A stretch of 64,000 bases of DNA from Chloroflexota bacterium (lineage in GTDB: Bacteria > Chloroflexota > Anaerolineae > 4572-78 > J111), in NCBI GenBank assembly GCA_016860845.1, contig BOKF01000030.1:1-64000 (forward strand). Direction: 5' to 3'. A program made the position numbers and the translations under genes. Shown in pieces: positions 8,652 to 17,744 of the stretch (position 1 is its first letter; every line of letters begins with the position of its first letter). Below the pieces are notes generated by a model. The model ran no database searches. It had not been told where the DNA came from and saw only the letters and a list, made by a program, of their open reading frames with translations.

Positions 8652-9641
8652 TTAATCCTGTTCAATTCCAAAGAGGTTCAATTCGTGCAACACTTTATGA
8701 TACAGCGCCGGGAACGTGGCCCGATGGTCGCCGCGGAAGTAAAAACTCTCGCCCCCATCCTGCACGGTGCGAACCAGGATGGTTTTGTAGGGCCGGTAAT
8801 AGTAACGCGGGTCGTCTTTGGGCGCTTCGGTGTGGATGTCCACCGCCCCCAAGTCCAGCAGGTCAAAGACGGCTGTGGTAAATTCATTGATTTTTTCGCC
8901 CCGCTGGTGGGCCACATTGCGGGCCATGGCCAAGGCTTTGAGATAAACTTCCGGCCCCATCACCGCCGTGCCGAAATTGAGCATGACCCCGCCCTGCAAT
9001 TTTGACACCGTCTGGGCAATAATCAGGAAATCCTGGTAGGACGTCTGCCCCAGGGCGGCGCCGTCGCAGTTGGGGTGTTCGTGGATAATATCGTAGCCAA
9101 TCCCAACGTGGACGGTAACCGGAATACCCAGACGGCAGCCCGCGGCCAGCACACTCAGCTCACGATGCGGAAACTGCTCCCGCTCGATCACCCGGCCCAC
9201 CGCTTCACCCAGGCCGATGCCATCCCGCGCCCCGGCGACAATAGCGTCGTTGATCCGCCCTGTGTCGGCCCACAAACCGAATTGGCCTTCTTGAATGTAG
9301 CGGGCCACGCTCTCGGTTGAAGCGCCGGCCAGGGCCAATTCAAAATCGTGAATAGGGCCGGCTCCGTTCATCGCCACATGGGTGATAATCCCTCGCTCCA
9401 TCAGGTCAATGATAAAACGGGATAGGCCCACTTTGAGCATGTGCGCGCCCATCATCAAAATGACCTGCCCGCCCTGCCGGTGCGCTGCTGCCACCCGGCG
9501 GGCCAGAGTGGGCAAATCTGGGTGGTTAAAAGGTAAGGTTTTGTCGTCAAGGGCGATGATTTGGGCCAGCCCCATGTCGTGAACCCGCTCGGCGAGCGGC
9601 TTGAGTTTGAGTTGCGAGCGGTCAAAGGTAGGAAAAGGCAT
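8652..9641 (-). CDS. Conserved protein of unknown function (weak deoxyhypusine-synthase-like motifs)
   Basis: 329 aa, ATG at 9641 with AAGGA 8 bases upstream. It has Gly-rich segments (QVILMMGAHMLKVG, AMNGAGPIHDFELAL), then VHVGIGYDIIHEHPNCDGAA and MLNFGTAVMGPEVYLKA, suggesting a Rossmann-like nucleotide-binding fold. GAGPIHDFE loosely recalls the GGxxxD/E segments of deoxyhypusine synthase homologues, but I cannot confirm this. No signal peptide or membrane segment. The GNAT gene starts the same minus-strand run 16 bases upstream. Real gene, product uncertain. Confidence 0.85.
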   Translation of the reverse strand: MPFPTFDRSQLKLKPLAERVHDMGLAQIIALDDKTLPFNHPDLPTLARRVAAAHRQGGQVILMMGAHMLKVGLSRFIIDLMERGIITHVAMNGAGPIHDFELALAGASTESVARYIQEGQFGLWADTGRINDAIVAGARDGIGLGEAVGRVIEREQFPHRELSVLAAGCRLGIPVTVHVGIGYDIIHEHPNCDGAALGQTSYQDFLIIAQTVSKLQGGVMLNFGTAVMGPEVYLKALAMARNVAHQRGEKINEFTTAVFDLLDLGAVDIHTEAPKDDPRYYYRPYKTILVRTVQDGGESFYFRGDHRATFPALYHKVLHELNLFGIEQD

Positions 9642-9657
9642 TTGATTATCCTTGTGA

Positions 9658-10128
9658 TTACGAATTCTCTAATTTCAACAGCATAAGCGTCTCAGAGGGC
9701 TGGTAGCCCAGCGTCTCGTAGAGCGGCCGGCCAAAGTCGCTGGCATTGAGGCCCACAGTTTTTAACCCGCGTTCGCGGCACCAGGTGTGAATAGTTTCCA
9801 TCAGTTGGCGGGCCAGTCCCTGCCGCCGGTGAGAAGGCTCGGTGTAGACGTTATAAACAAACCCCCACTGTTCGTTCAAATCCAGAGGGCTGGGCGGGCG
9901 GGCCAATAAACCGACCCCACCCCCGGCCACAATTTCGTCCCGCTCCGTTTCGACAACCCAACCAAAGTAGAGCTGGGCGGAGATCGCCTGCCGCAGCCAG
10001 GGATCAAAGCGTTCGTCCATTGTCTCGTAGTCACCGCTTAAGCCCATCTCCGCAAACATGGCGTGGCGATGGTGGACAAGGGTGGGAACATCGGCCAGGG
10101 TGGCCGGGCGAAGGGTATAGGTGGTCAT
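9658..10128 (-). CDS. GNAT-family N-acetyltransferase
   Basis: 156 aa. The acetyl-CoA pyrophosphate loop is RRQGLARQLM within YTEPSHRRQGLARQL (about residues 93-110), preceded by the beta4 strand WGFVYNVYT and followed by LNASDFGRPLYETLGY, the typical GNAT C-terminal segment. Substrate unknown. It is 16 bases upstream of the conserved unknown gene and probably cotranscribed with it. A 15-bp-arm hairpin repeat lies just upstream. Confidence 0.9.
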   Translation of the reverse strand: MTTYTLRPATLADVPTLVHHRHAMFAEMGLSGDYETMDERFDPWLRQAISAQLYFGWVVETERDEIVAGGGVGLLARPPSPLDLNEQWGFVYNVYTEPSHRRQGLARQLMETIHTWCRERGLKTVGLNASDFGRPLYETLGYQPSETLMLLKLENS

Positions 10129-10160
10129 GTTGCTTTACCTGTTGTAACTGCTCAGGCTAA

Positions 10161-10207
10161 AGGTGACTGGCACTTGGTTAGCAGAAGGAGAAAAGTGCCA
10201 GTCACCT
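10161..10207. repeat. Dispersed hairpin repeat, family D
   Basis: Perfect 15-bp arms AGGTGACTGGCACTT (10161-10175) and its complement (10193-10207) around a 17-base loop. A variant copy lies at 51289-51335. Confidence 0.8.
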
Positions 10208-10282
10208 GAGTACCTGTTGTTGTAGGACAGACCAAGGTCTGCGCTCCAGTTTTCGGCGGATTATACCATTCGCCAGGGGGGT

Positions 10283-11125
10283 CTAAGAAGAGCCAAAACC
10301 CAGCGCCACCAGTAAGCCAATCAAGATCGGCTGGTGAATGACGTAAATCAGGAGGGAATGTCGCCCCAGGAAGCGCAGCCCTCGTACCGGGGGAAAGTCG
10401 GCCAGGTGGGGCAAGGCAAAGCGGCGGACTCCCTGAGGATAGAGCGAGTACCCGGCAAATATGCCCAGTAAAGACAGGCCGAACCAGGGCAAAACCGGGT
10501 AATAATCTACCATATAGATGCCCGCCTGTTTTATCCCCAACCAGATGAGCCACGGATACGAAACCACCAGCGTATCTACATATACCCCGCCAGCAATGAC
10601 CACCAGGCCGGCGACGAGATTCAGCCAGCGGCTCCTCCGCAAAAAGGGATAGGCCAAAATGATGGACAAACCTAACAGGTGCAAAATCCCAAAGATGACA
10701 AAGCCACGGCCAATAAAAAAGTAAGTTCCCGCTGTCACCAGCAACCCCAGGCCAAGTATCTTACCGCCTCGCCACAGGTATTTCTTAAAAGAGGGAGGCT
10801 GTCCCAGGCGCTGTCGCTCCCGTGTGTCGCTGAGAGTCAAGGAAACCCCCATCACAAAAATAAAAATGGTGGCGATGCCCCGGGCAAACCACTGCCAGGG
10901 ACCGGCCAGTAAATTGGCCTGGTACAAGCCAAAGTAAACCAAATCCCAGGTAAAATGATAAATAACCATCAGGACAATGGCTACACCGCGCAGGGTGTCC
11001 ACTTCCCACAGCCGGGAAGGAGACGCAGAGGCGAGGACACGAGGACGCGAGGACGCGAGGATAGGAGAATTAAGTTCCTTCTCATCGCTGCTTCGCGGCT
11101 TCTCGGCTTCGCTTCTTCCGCTCAT
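10283..11125 (-). CDS. DUF1624/HGSNAT-like integral membrane acyltransferase
   Basis: 280 aa, multi-pass membrane protein (about 7 helices). After a polar N-terminal tail the family motif VDTLRGVAIVLMVIYHFTWDL appears (His in YHF), as in heparan-alpha-glucosaminide N-acetyltransferase-like proteins that move acyl groups across the membrane. Its ATG overlaps the TGA of the HAD gene (ATGA). The first ~38 residues (SEAEKPRSSDEKE... to ASASPSR) are translated from family B repeat sequence, so the ancestral start was probably near SRLWEVDTL. Acceptor unknown. Confidence 0.8.
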   Translation of the reverse strand: MSGRSEAEKPRSSDEKELNSPILASSRPRVLASASPSRLWEVDTLRGVAIVLMVIYHFTWDLVYFGLYQANLLAGPWQWFARGIATIFIFVMGVSLTLSDTRERQRLGQPPSFKKYLWRGGKILGLGLLVTAGTYFFIGRGFVIFGILHLLGLSIILAYPFLRRSRWLNLVAGLVVIAGGVYVDTLVVSYPWLIWLGIKQAGIYMVDYYPVLPWFGLSLLGIFAGYSLYPQGVRRFALPHLADFPPVRGLRFLGRHSLLIYVIHQPILIGLLVALGFGSS

Positions 11126-11150
11126 CGCCTTCTCGTCTCTTCTTCGGTTA
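11025..11150. repeat. Family B repeat spanning the HAD/DUF1624 junction
   Basis: GAGGCGAGGACACGAGGACGCG tandem tract, then CTGCTTCGCGGCTTCTCGGC and CTTCTCGTCTCTTCTTCGG. It encodes the C-terminal EEETRRR of the HAD protein and the N-terminal tail of the membrane protein. Confidence 0.65.
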
Positions 11151-11982
11151 GATAACTCAACAACGCCTCACCCTCCCGAAAATCAGGGACGATAATATTA
11201 GCTCCAGCTTGAATAAGCTGCTCCCGCTTCAGTTCATTGATCCCCTGCCGTTCGACCTCATTGCTGGCTACGCCGACGCCAATCCCACCTGCTTCAGCCG
11301 TGTACTCGATCTCAACCTTACCATCGCCAATTGAAACTAATTCACAGCCCCGCAGGCTGTAATCGCGCAAAATCTGGTTGATGACCGCTTTTTTGGAAAA
11401 GACGGGAGCGCCATCCTGGGGACCGTAAATCCTGTCCTCAAAGCAGTGAGCCAGTCCCAGGGCGGCTATCTCATTGGCCACCGCCTCGCGCTCGGTGCCG
11501 CTGGCCAGGTAGCAGGTGACTCCCCGGGCTTGCAGGGCTGCCAGAAATTCAATCACGCCGGGTACGGTCAATTCAGCCGGCTTGAGCCGGCCGCTGCGTA
11601 AATCGGCCAGGCGTTGATTCACCCGCGCCAGCAGCCTTTCAAGAAAAAGCGCCTTGTAAACCTGGGCATCCTGGGCAGAGCCGCCCCGCCGGACGATCTC
11701 ATCGGTCAGGTAGGTCATCTGGTCAATTGTCGGGCGGCCGGTTGAGTGAGCGACCAGATCGGTCATCCTCTGGCGCAGGGTTGCTTCGTCTTCAGCCGCC
11801 GGAGTTACCAGCAAAAATTCGACCATCAGCTCGACCATCATCTGCTGCCACCCTTCGCGGATGAGCGATACCGTGCCATCAAAATCAAACAAAACATGGC
11901 GCAGTCGGGCGCAAGGCCGGTAGGGGTTGACAATTTCAATCAAGGTGTTAGGGAGATAATGACGTCCATTTTGGCGATTCAA
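11122..11982 (-). CDS. HAD-superfamily phosphatase
   Basis: 286 aa from TTG at 11982 (GAGG about 12 bases upstream; no better start before the first motif). Motif I is LFDFDGTVSL (nucleophile DFDGT), motif II is YLASGTE, and the C-terminal acidic motif lies in LVSIGDGKVEIEYTAEAGG. Typical of phosphoglycolate-phosphatase-like HAD enzymes with an alpha-helical cap. Position beside ROK and PfkB sugar kinases suggests a sugar-phosphate substrate. Ends inside repeat sequence (EEETRRR). Confidence 0.85.
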   Translation of the reverse strand: MNRQNGRHYLPNTLIEIVNPYRPCARLRHVLFDFDGTVSLIREGWQQMMVELMVEFLLVTPAAEDEATLRQRMTDLVAHSTGRPTIDQMTYLTDEIVRRGGSAQDAQVYKALFLERLLARVNQRLADLRSGRLKPAELTVPGVIEFLAALQARGVTCYLASGTEREAVANEIAALGLAHCFEDRIYGPQDGAPVFSKKAVINQILRDYSLRGCELVSIGDGKVEIEYTAEAGGIGVGVASNEVERQGINELKREQLIQAGANIIVPDFREGEALLSYLTEEETRRR

Positions 11983-12055
11983 GGGAATATTACCTCAATT
12001 TAGCCGGAGGCGAGGAGGCGAGTATGAACAATCTTTGCCACCTGGCCCCTTCGTT

Positions 12056-13042
12056 TCATCGGATCGCGTCCTCGGCTAAGGCAGCCGCACCCCACAAGGG
12101 CGCGTCATCGCCCAAAGCTGCGGGAACAATTTCCACACTGATTTCAGGGTGGGTCTGGGCGCGGGTTGTATCACGCACAGTTTGCCACCATAATTCGCCG
12201 GATTTGGTCACACCGCCGCCCAGAATAACCCGGTCAGGATTCATCAAGGTGATCGCCCCAGCCAGCCCCCAACCCAGCCGTTCCGCCGCCTCGCGGATAA
12301 CTTTCTGGCTCAGCTTGTCGCCCCCGGCGGCAGCCTGGCTAATCATCTGGGCGGTGATTTTGTCAGGGCTGCCCTCGGCCAACTCCAGCAGGCGCCTGGC
12401 CCGGCTGCTGTGTCCAGAGCGGGCTTTATCCTTTTTCTTGGCCAGGTACAACCTGGCTCGCCGAACCATCGCCGGCCCGCTGGCTTCCGCCTCCAGGCAG
12501 CCACGCTTGCCACAGGGGCATAAAAATCCGCCCGGCTGCACCACCAGGTGACCGATTTCCCCAGCCAGGCCATCCGCCCCGGCGTAGGGCCGGCCATTGA
12601 GAATCCAGCCGCCGCCAACCCCGGTGCTGATGGTCACATACAGCACATGCTGGCAGCCCTGACCGGCCCCAAAGCGAAACTCTCCCAGGGCGGCGGCATT
12701 GGCGTCATTGTCAATCACGGCCGGCGCGTTTAACTCCGCCTGCAACCATTCGGCCAGCGGCGTGTTCTCCCAACCAGGCGTATGGAATGAACGCCGGACC
12801 AAACCCTCCGGGGCATAAACCGGGCCGCCAAAGCTGACCCCCACTGCCGCCGGCTGGCCCACTTCCTCAATTAAATCACGCCCCAGGTCAAGCATGGTAT
12901 CATACTCATAGCGCCCATCTACGCCAGAGGGCAGAAAGACGCGCCGGTGCGCCAGCCACGTTCGCTGGCCCGAATGGGCAACAGCAGCAGTCAACTTAGT
13001 ACCGCCAAAGTCAAGGGCTAAAAGGAGAGGAGAAAGAGTCAT
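12056..13042 (-). CDS. ROK-family sugar kinase (glucokinase-like)
   Basis: 328 aa. ATP-binding DFGGTKLTAAV at the N-terminus, the sugar site GEIGH near residue 150, STGVGGG, and the ROK zinc motif CPCGKRGCLEAEASGPA. No N-terminal helix-turn-helix, so it is an enzyme rather than a regulator. It lies in a minus-strand run with PfkB, Gfo/Idh/MocA and sugar permease genes and probably phosphorylates the imported sugar. A CACAGAG-type repeat separates it from the upstream PfkB gene. Confidence 0.9.
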   Translation of the reverse strand: MTLSPLLLALDFGGTKLTAAVAHSGQRTWLAHRRVFLPSGVDGRYEYDTMLDLGRDLIEEVGQPAAVGVSFGGPVYAPEGLVRRSFHTPGWENTPLAEWLQAELNAPAVIDNDANAAALGEFRFGAGQGCQHVLYVTISTGVGGGWILNGRPYAGADGLAGEIGHLVVQPGGFLCPCGKRGCLEAEASGPAMVRRARLYLAKKKDKARSGHSSRARRLLELAEGSPDKITAQMISQAAAGGDKLSQKVIREAAERLGWGLAGAITLMNPDRVILGGGVTKSGELWWQTVRDTTRAQTHPEISVEIVPAALGDDAPLWGAAALAEDAIR

Positions 13043-13069
13043 GGTAAAAAATCAAGAAATCTGCTCAGG

Positions 13070-13170
13070 TTACACAGAGTTTCGCCGAGAAGACACAGAG
13101 AAACGCTGAGAAAAAGCGGAAAGATTTCTCTGGGAGACTCTGTGTTCACTCCGCGTGTCTCTGTGTCGCG
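13070..13170. repeat. Dispersed repeat, family E (ACACAGAG)
   Basis: TTACACAGAGTTTCGCCGAG and AGACACAGAGAAACGCTGAG, then the inverse GACTCTGTGTTCACTCCGCG and TGTCTCTGTGTCGCGGG, a long imperfect inverted repeat between two kinase genes. Confidence 0.65.
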
Positions 13171-13227
13171 GGTAGTTACGAATTAAGAAATAAATCCGTG
13201 TCAATTTGGGTTCATTGGCGGGTCGGA

Positions 13228-14415
13228 TTAGGTCGGGTCATTTGGCCCCAGCCAGAATTGGCGGAAGGGATCAAAGCGCCAGCCGGGGAAGTTGTCAAAA
13301 TCCAGTTTCTGGCGCGGCCAACCGGCTCCGACACGGGTTACGGTCTCTTCCCAGGAACGGATACCGTTGACGGCATCGGCGGCCTCCACATTGCACGCCC
13401 CGACAGCGGCAGCCATTGTCACTGCCTGGCGGGGGGGCAGGTCGCGCAGCAGGGCGCTCAAAAATCCGGCGACGGTCGCATCGCCCGCGCCGGTCGTACC
13501 GATCACTTCCGTCTGGAAGATCGGCACCCAAAATTCACGATTGGCCCAGCGAGCCGGCTGGCTGGGACGGGCGCGGCCCATTTCCTCCAATTTAGCTTCG
13601 GTCGAGGTGCGCAGGTACAGGCCCCAATGACCGGCTTTGAGCATGATCACTTTTGCTCCCAGAGCCAACAAATCGTCAGCAATCCGGGAAGCCAGGGGTG
13701 GGCTAATTTGAGCAGCGCCCCTTGAAATCTCTCTAAACGTCTCAGGGTAGAGCATCAACAGGATTTCTTCGATGCTGGGCAAGAACAGGTCTACCCAGGG
13801 CAAAACCGATTTTAAGATGGCAGGCCAATCGGCCTGACCCGATGGACCGGTGGGATCAGGCATGGCCAGGTCTAGCGAGGTCGTCACACCTGTCGCCCTG
13901 GCTTGCCGGAATATCTTGACCAGTTCCTCGCCCTGGTTTTGATACATCCGCTTCATCAAAGGTGGATAACCAAAGTGAAACAAGTCGGCCTGCCGGAGGG
14001 CGTCATAATTGATGTCATCGGCGCCAAAGGTGTCATTCGCCCCGGGACAGTGCAGAAAAATCCGGTCAACGTTGGGCGGGTTGAGGATGACGGTGTAGGA
14101 ACTGGCTTCGCCGGGAACAATGTGCATCCCATCGGCGAGATGCCCTCCGTGACTTCGGACCACATCAAGGATGGCCTGTCCGAACAGGTCAGGGCCAATT
14201 TTGCCCATCAACTGGGTGTTGACGCCCAGCTTGTGCATGGCCAACCCGGTGTTGGAGACCGCCCCGCCGGTGGATATGACGGCCGGCCCTGCTTCCAGCA
14301 GCCGGCCCGGCCGGAAAGTGGATTCGAAATCGCCCGCACCCAGCAGGGTCGGGATGACATCCAGGCAGATATGCCCGGCGACAATGCAAGATTTTGACGA
14401 GATTGGTGTGCTCAT
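13228..14415 (-). CDS. PfkB-family carbohydrate kinase
   Basis: 395 aa from ATG at 14415 (GGGAG 6 bases upstream, better than TTG at 14436). It has GHICLDVIP, the Gly-rich STGGAVSNTGLAMHKLG with GKIGPDLFG, and the C-terminal anion hole/catalytic motif IGTTGAGDATVAGFLSALL. Ribokinase-like fold acting on a sugar or nucleoside-type substrate. Sits in the sugar transport/kinase run between the ROK kinase and the Gfo/Idh/MocA oxidoreductase. Slightly long for the family because of an extra ~25-residue C-terminal tail rich in Phe/Trp. Confidence 0.88.
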   Translation of the reverse strand: MSTPISSKSCIVAGHICLDVIPTLLGAGDFESTFRPGRLLEAGPAVISTGGAVSNTGLAMHKLGVNTQLMGKIGPDLFGQAILDVVRSHGGHLADGMHIVPGEASSYTVILNPPNVDRIFLHCPGANDTFGADDINYDALRQADLFHFGYPPLMKRMYQNQGEELVKIFRQARATGVTTSLDLAMPDPTGPSGQADWPAILKSVLPWVDLFLPSIEEILLMLYPETFREISRGAAQISPPLASRIADDLLALGAKVIMLKAGHWGLYLRTSTEAKLEEMGRARPSQPARWANREFWVPIFQTEVIGTTGAGDATVAGFLSALLRDLPPRQAVTMAAAVGACNVEAADAVNGIRSWEETVTRVGAGWPRQKLDFDNFPGWRFDPFRQFWLGPNDPT

Positions 14416-14534
14416 TTCGCGCTCCCGGCGGCTCAATAAAATGGGCGAACCCTATAGTTCGCCCAAAATTTTAGCAGGACAGTTACAGATAAGCAATTAT
14501 ATCAGCAAGGCAGATAAACAAGTGGTCCAATGTC

Positions 14535-14569
14535 AAACCTCAAAGGTCTGGCAGACTTTTGAGGTTTTT
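14535..14569. repeat. Hairpin repeat, possible terminator
   Basis: AAACCTCAAAGGTCTGGCAG pairs with ACTTTTGAGGTTTTT; lies just after the stop codon of the minus-strand oxidoreductase gene. The U-run is on the plus strand, so terminator function for the minus-strand gene is uncertain. Confidence 0.5.
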
Positions 14570-14571
14570 AC

Positions 14572-15573
14572 TCACAGCTTCACCACCTGGCCGGTTCTGG
14601 CCGACTCGTATAAGGCCAGGACACTGCGCAGGAAGTCACGGCTGAGGCTCAAGGGAACCACCGGTTCGGCGCCATCCAGGATACAGGCTTCCATCGCTTC
14701 GACTTCGGCCAGGTAGGGATTAGCGGCCGGGATAACCAGGGTTTCTCTGCTGTCATCCCTGGCCGTGTAGATCAAATTACTATTCTTGCCGGCCAGGCCC
14801 GGCTTCCACGGTTCGAGGATCTGAATCATCCCCGCGTCTCCGATGAGATGCGCCCCTTCGTGGAAGGGGGTCCGAAACCCACAAGAAATTTGGGCGATGA
14901 CGCCATTGGCGAATTTCATCTGCCCGATGAAGGAGACATCCACGCCCGTTTCGCCAATCTTCTGGCTGGCCCACACCTCGACCGGCGCTCCGGCCCCGGC
15001 CATGACGATGGCCAGGCTGTTAGGATAAACGCCGACATCCCACAAGCTGCCCCCGGCCAAGTGCGGAGCAAGCCGGATGTTCTGGCTGTCTTCGGGCGGC
15101 AGGTAATAGGCAAACCAACTGTGGATCAGTTGTAGGTTGCCCAGCCTGCCGGCCCGGACCATCTCTTTGACTTGCAGCATTTGGGGATGGTGCAGGTACA
15201 TGAAGGCTTCAAACACAGTCACTTTGTTCGCTTTGGCCGCCGCTTCGACCTGATCGAGTTCGGCCAGAGTGGGGGTGATCGGTTTCTCGCACAGGATGTG
15301 TTTGCCGGCCTGAGCGGCTTTGACGGTCCACTCGCAGTGGAGCGTATTGGGCAGTGGATTGTAAATCACATCAATATTTGGATCGGCCAGGAGTTCCTCA
15401 TAGCTGCTATAAGCCTTGGGGATACCTTTGGCCTGGGCATACGCCTGGGCCTTGTCCAAACTGCGGCTGGCGACGCCGACCAGTTCGCTCCGGCTGGCCT
15501 GGCGAATCGGCTCTATGACGGCATCGTTGATATTGGCGGTCGAGAGAAGTCCCCAGCGGATTTTGTCGGGCAT
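14572..15573 (-). CDS. Gfo/Idh/MocA-family NAD(P)-dependent oxidoreductase
   Basis: 333 aa from ATG at 15573, with GGAGGAAATACTT immediately upstream. Rossmann N-terminus WGLLSTANINDAVI, the family EKP motif (CEKPITPTL, catalytic Lys), and the Gfo/Idh C-terminal beta-sheet domain with HLAGGSLWDVGVYP. Acts on a sugar or sugar-derived polyol/acid. Neighbours are the sugar permeases upstream and a PfkB kinase downstream, consistent with conversion of the imported sugar before phosphorylation. Confidence 0.9.
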   Translation of the reverse strand: MPDKIRWGLLSTANINDAVIEPIRQASRSELVGVASRSLDKAQAYAQAKGIPKAYSSYEELLADPNIDVIYNPLPNTLHCEWTVKAAQAGKHILCEKPITPTLAELDQVEAAAKANKVTVFEAFMYLHHPQMLQVKEMVRAGRLGNLQLIHSWFAYYLPPEDSQNIRLAPHLAGGSLWDVGVYPNSLAIVMAGAGAPVEVWASQKIGETGVDVSFIGQMKFANGVIAQISCGFRTPFHEGAHLIGDAGMIQILEPWKPGLAGKNSNLIYTARDDSRETLVIPAANPYLAEVEAMEACILDGAEPVVPLSLSRDFLRSVLALYESARTGQVVKL

Positions 15574-15590
15574 AAGTATTTCCTCCAAAT

Positions 15591-15660
15591 TGGGCAGGGG
15601 AGCAGAGGAGAAGAGGAGAAGAATTTCTCCCCTGCTCCCCTGCACCTCTACTCCCCTGCT
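15591..15660. repeat. Inverted repeat (GGGGAGCAGAGGAG)
   Basis: GCAGGGGAGCAGAGGAGAAG followed by TTTCTCCCCTGCTCCCCTGC, between permease and oxidoreductase genes. Confidence 0.6.
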
Positions 15661-15664
15661 GTTT

Positions 15665-16588
15665 TTAACCTTTTAATGAACCCGCCAGCAATCCCCGCAG
15701 GAAGTAGCGGCCCAGGATGATATAGACCAGCAGGGTTGGCAGGGCGGTCAGGAAGGCCGCCGCCATTTGCACATTCCATTGGACGGTGAAGCTGCCGGCA
15801 ATGTTGTTGAGGGCCACCGTCATCGGCTGGTTTTGGTTTTGGGCAATGGTCACGGCAAAGATGAAGTCATTCCAGATGTTGGTGAACTGCCAGATGAGCA
15901 CGACCACAAAAGCCGGCGGCGACAGGGGTAAAATAATATGGCGATAAATGCTAAAGATATTGCCGCCGTCAATCCGGGCCGCTTCGAGCATCTCGTTGGG
16001 AATAGTGGCGTAGTAGTTGCGGAAGATGAGTCCGGCAATGGGGATACTATAAACCACATGGACAAAAACCAAGCCGGCTAGACTGGCATAAAGCCCCATC
16101 GCCTTTAAGGTGAGGGTCAGCGGAATTAAGATGGACTGGTAAGGAATGAACATGCCGAACAAGATGAAGGGAAAAATGACGTCCGCATATTTAAATTTCC
16201 ATTTGGATAAGATGTAGCCATTCAATGAGCCAAGCACAGTGGAGATGATTGTGGCCGGGATGGCCATCGTCACACTGTTCATAAAAGCCGTGCCCATACC
16301 AATTACGGCGGCACTGCCAAACCAGGCTTCGTAAAAGCTGTCAAAGCAAAAAAGGAGAGGGTTGGTACACTGCGGCAGGTTAAAGACCGGGGGAAATTCC
16401 CACATCCGGTACAGGTCAATATCAACATATTGTTTGAAGCTGGTGATGAGGATGAGGTAGACCGGCAAGATGTAAAAAATTGAGAAGAAGATAAGAATAG
16501 CGTACATTAGCAGGCGAGTCCACCTGAAATGGGAGCGGTGCTTGGCCGCTACGCTAGTTTGAGCAGTGGTGATAGATTGGGTTGCCAT
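15665..16588 (-). CDS. Sugar ABC transporter permease, MalG/CUT1-like
   Basis: 307 aa, six predicted transmembrane helices, first near residues 25-45 (LLMYAILIFFSIFYILPVYL). The EAA loop that docks on the ATPase is EMLEAARIDGG...YRHIILPLS (about residues 198-222). Start ATG shares its A with the stop TAA of the upstream permease gene (TAATG), so the pair is coupled. No ATPase gene is in this run; such systems often use a shared MsmK/MalK-type ATPase. Confidence 0.92.
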   Translation of the reverse strand: MATQSITTAQTSVAAKHRSHFRWTRLLMYAILIFFSIFYILPVYLILITSFKQYVDIDLYRMWEFPPVFNLPQCTNPLLFCFDSFYEAWFGSAAVIGMGTAFMNSVTMAIPATIISTVLGSLNGYILSKWKFKYADVIFPFILFGMFIPYQSILIPLTLTLKAMGLYASLAGLVFVHVVYSIPIAGLIFRNYYATIPNEMLEAARIDGGNIFSIYRHIILPLSPPAFVVVLIWQFTNIWNDFIFAVTIAQNQNQPMTVALNNIAGSFTVQWNVQMAAAFLTALPTLLVYIILGRYFLRGLLAGSLKG

Positions 16589-17616
16589 TAACGCTCCTCC
16601 TGCTGCCGTAAGTTAATGGTCAGGTAGGGGATAATCAGGATTGAAATGAGAATTAACAAAACCACGCCAATAGCCGCCCCCTGGGAAAAACGGGCCTGGT
16701 CAAAGGTTGTTTCCCACATCATGTAGGCAGGGACATCTTTGATAAAGCCCTGGCCGACACCTCCCATGGCTACCACCAAGTCGTAAATCTTGAGCGAAAT
16801 ATGGGCCAGGACAATGACGACGCTCAGGGTAACGGGTCGCAGCAGGGGAATGATGATGTAGCGATAAATCTGGAGTTCGCTGGCCCCATCCACGCGGGCG
16901 GCTTCGCGCAGGTCATCGGAGATGCCGCGCAGGCCGGCCAGGTAGAGGGCCATGGTGTACCCCGAAAGCTGCCACATAGCAGCAATCGTCAGGGTAATAA
17001 TCCCCAGGGAAATGCCAAAGCGGGGTGAGGTCAGTGCCGTCAGGCCGATACTGTTCAATAACTGCCCCACGAGTGAGTCTGGGGGGATATGGTAAATCAC
17101 ATCGCTGGCCCAATTAGGCCGGATGAAGCCCAGACCTATATTCTCAAGAATACGGTTAAGCCCGGTCGTCCCTACATTGGGGTCGCCGGGGGTAAAAATC
17201 CAGCGCCAGGCCAGGCCGGTGACAATAAAAGAAATGGCCATGGGAAACAAAAACAGGCTGCGAAAGAAATTTTCACCCTTAACATGACGGTCGAGCAGCG
17301 CGGCCAGCGTAAACCCGACGATAATGCAACTGAGCAGAAAAATGGCCGTAAAGCCAATAACATTGCGCAGGCTGGCGGCAAAGCGGGTGGCGTCAATGCC
17401 CGCAGCGTAGCGTTCAGTCGTCCCAAACAGGCGGGCGTAAGCGTCAAAGCCGCCATAGGTATAATTGGGTTCGGCCCCCCGTGTCCAGTTTGAGACGGAA
17501 ACCCAGCCCGTCCAACCGATGAAACCATAAACAAAGACGACGATGGCAATTAATGAAGGCAGGATAAACAGAAAGCCGACAATCTTTTCCCAATTCTTTT
17601 CCCAGTTAAGAGCCAT
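16588..17616 (-). CDS. Sugar ABC transporter permease, MalF/CUT1-like
   Basis: 342 aa from ATG at 17616 (AAAAGGT directly upstream); the longer reading includes repeat-derived codons. First helix IVGFLFILPSLIAIVVFVYG. EAA motif DDLREAARVDGASELQIYRYIIIPLL cut here as LREAARVDGA near residues 240-250. Forms the inner-membrane channel with the MalG-like partner; substrate is delivered by the LysM-fused binding proteins upstream. Confidence 0.9.
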   Translation of the reverse strand: MALNWEKNWEKIVGFLFILPSLIAIVVFVYGFIGWTGWVSVSNWTRGAEPNYTYGGFDAYARLFGTTERYAAGIDATRFAASLRNVIGFTAIFLLSCIIVGFTLAALLDRHVKGENFFRSLFLFPMAISFIVTGLAWRWIFTPGDPNVGTTGLNRILENIGLGFIRPNWASDVIYHIPPDSLVGQLLNSIGLTALTSPRFGISLGIITLTIAAMWQLSGYTMALYLAGLRGISDDLREAARVDGASELQIYRYIIIPLLRPVTLSVVIVLAHISLKIYDLVVAMGGVGQGFIKDVPAYMMWETTFDQARFSQGAAIGVVLLILISILIIPYLTINLRQQEER

Positions 17617-17663
17617 ACCTTTTGTTTCTCCCAGCCCGGACAAGCCGGAACCAAACAGGTTTA

Positions 17664-17731
17664 TAGACAGGATTAACAGGATTAACAAGATTTTAAAAAT
17701 TCAATCCTGTAAATCTTGTAAATCCTGTCTA
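17664..17731. repeat. Dispersed inverted repeat, family F (ACAGGATTAACAGGATT)
   Basis: TAGACAGGATTAACAGGATT continuing AACAAGATTTT, and complementary CCTGTAAATCTTGTAAATCC TGTCTA. It abuts the start of the permease gene. Confidence 0.7.
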
Positions 17732-17744
17732 AATTTCTTGCTCA

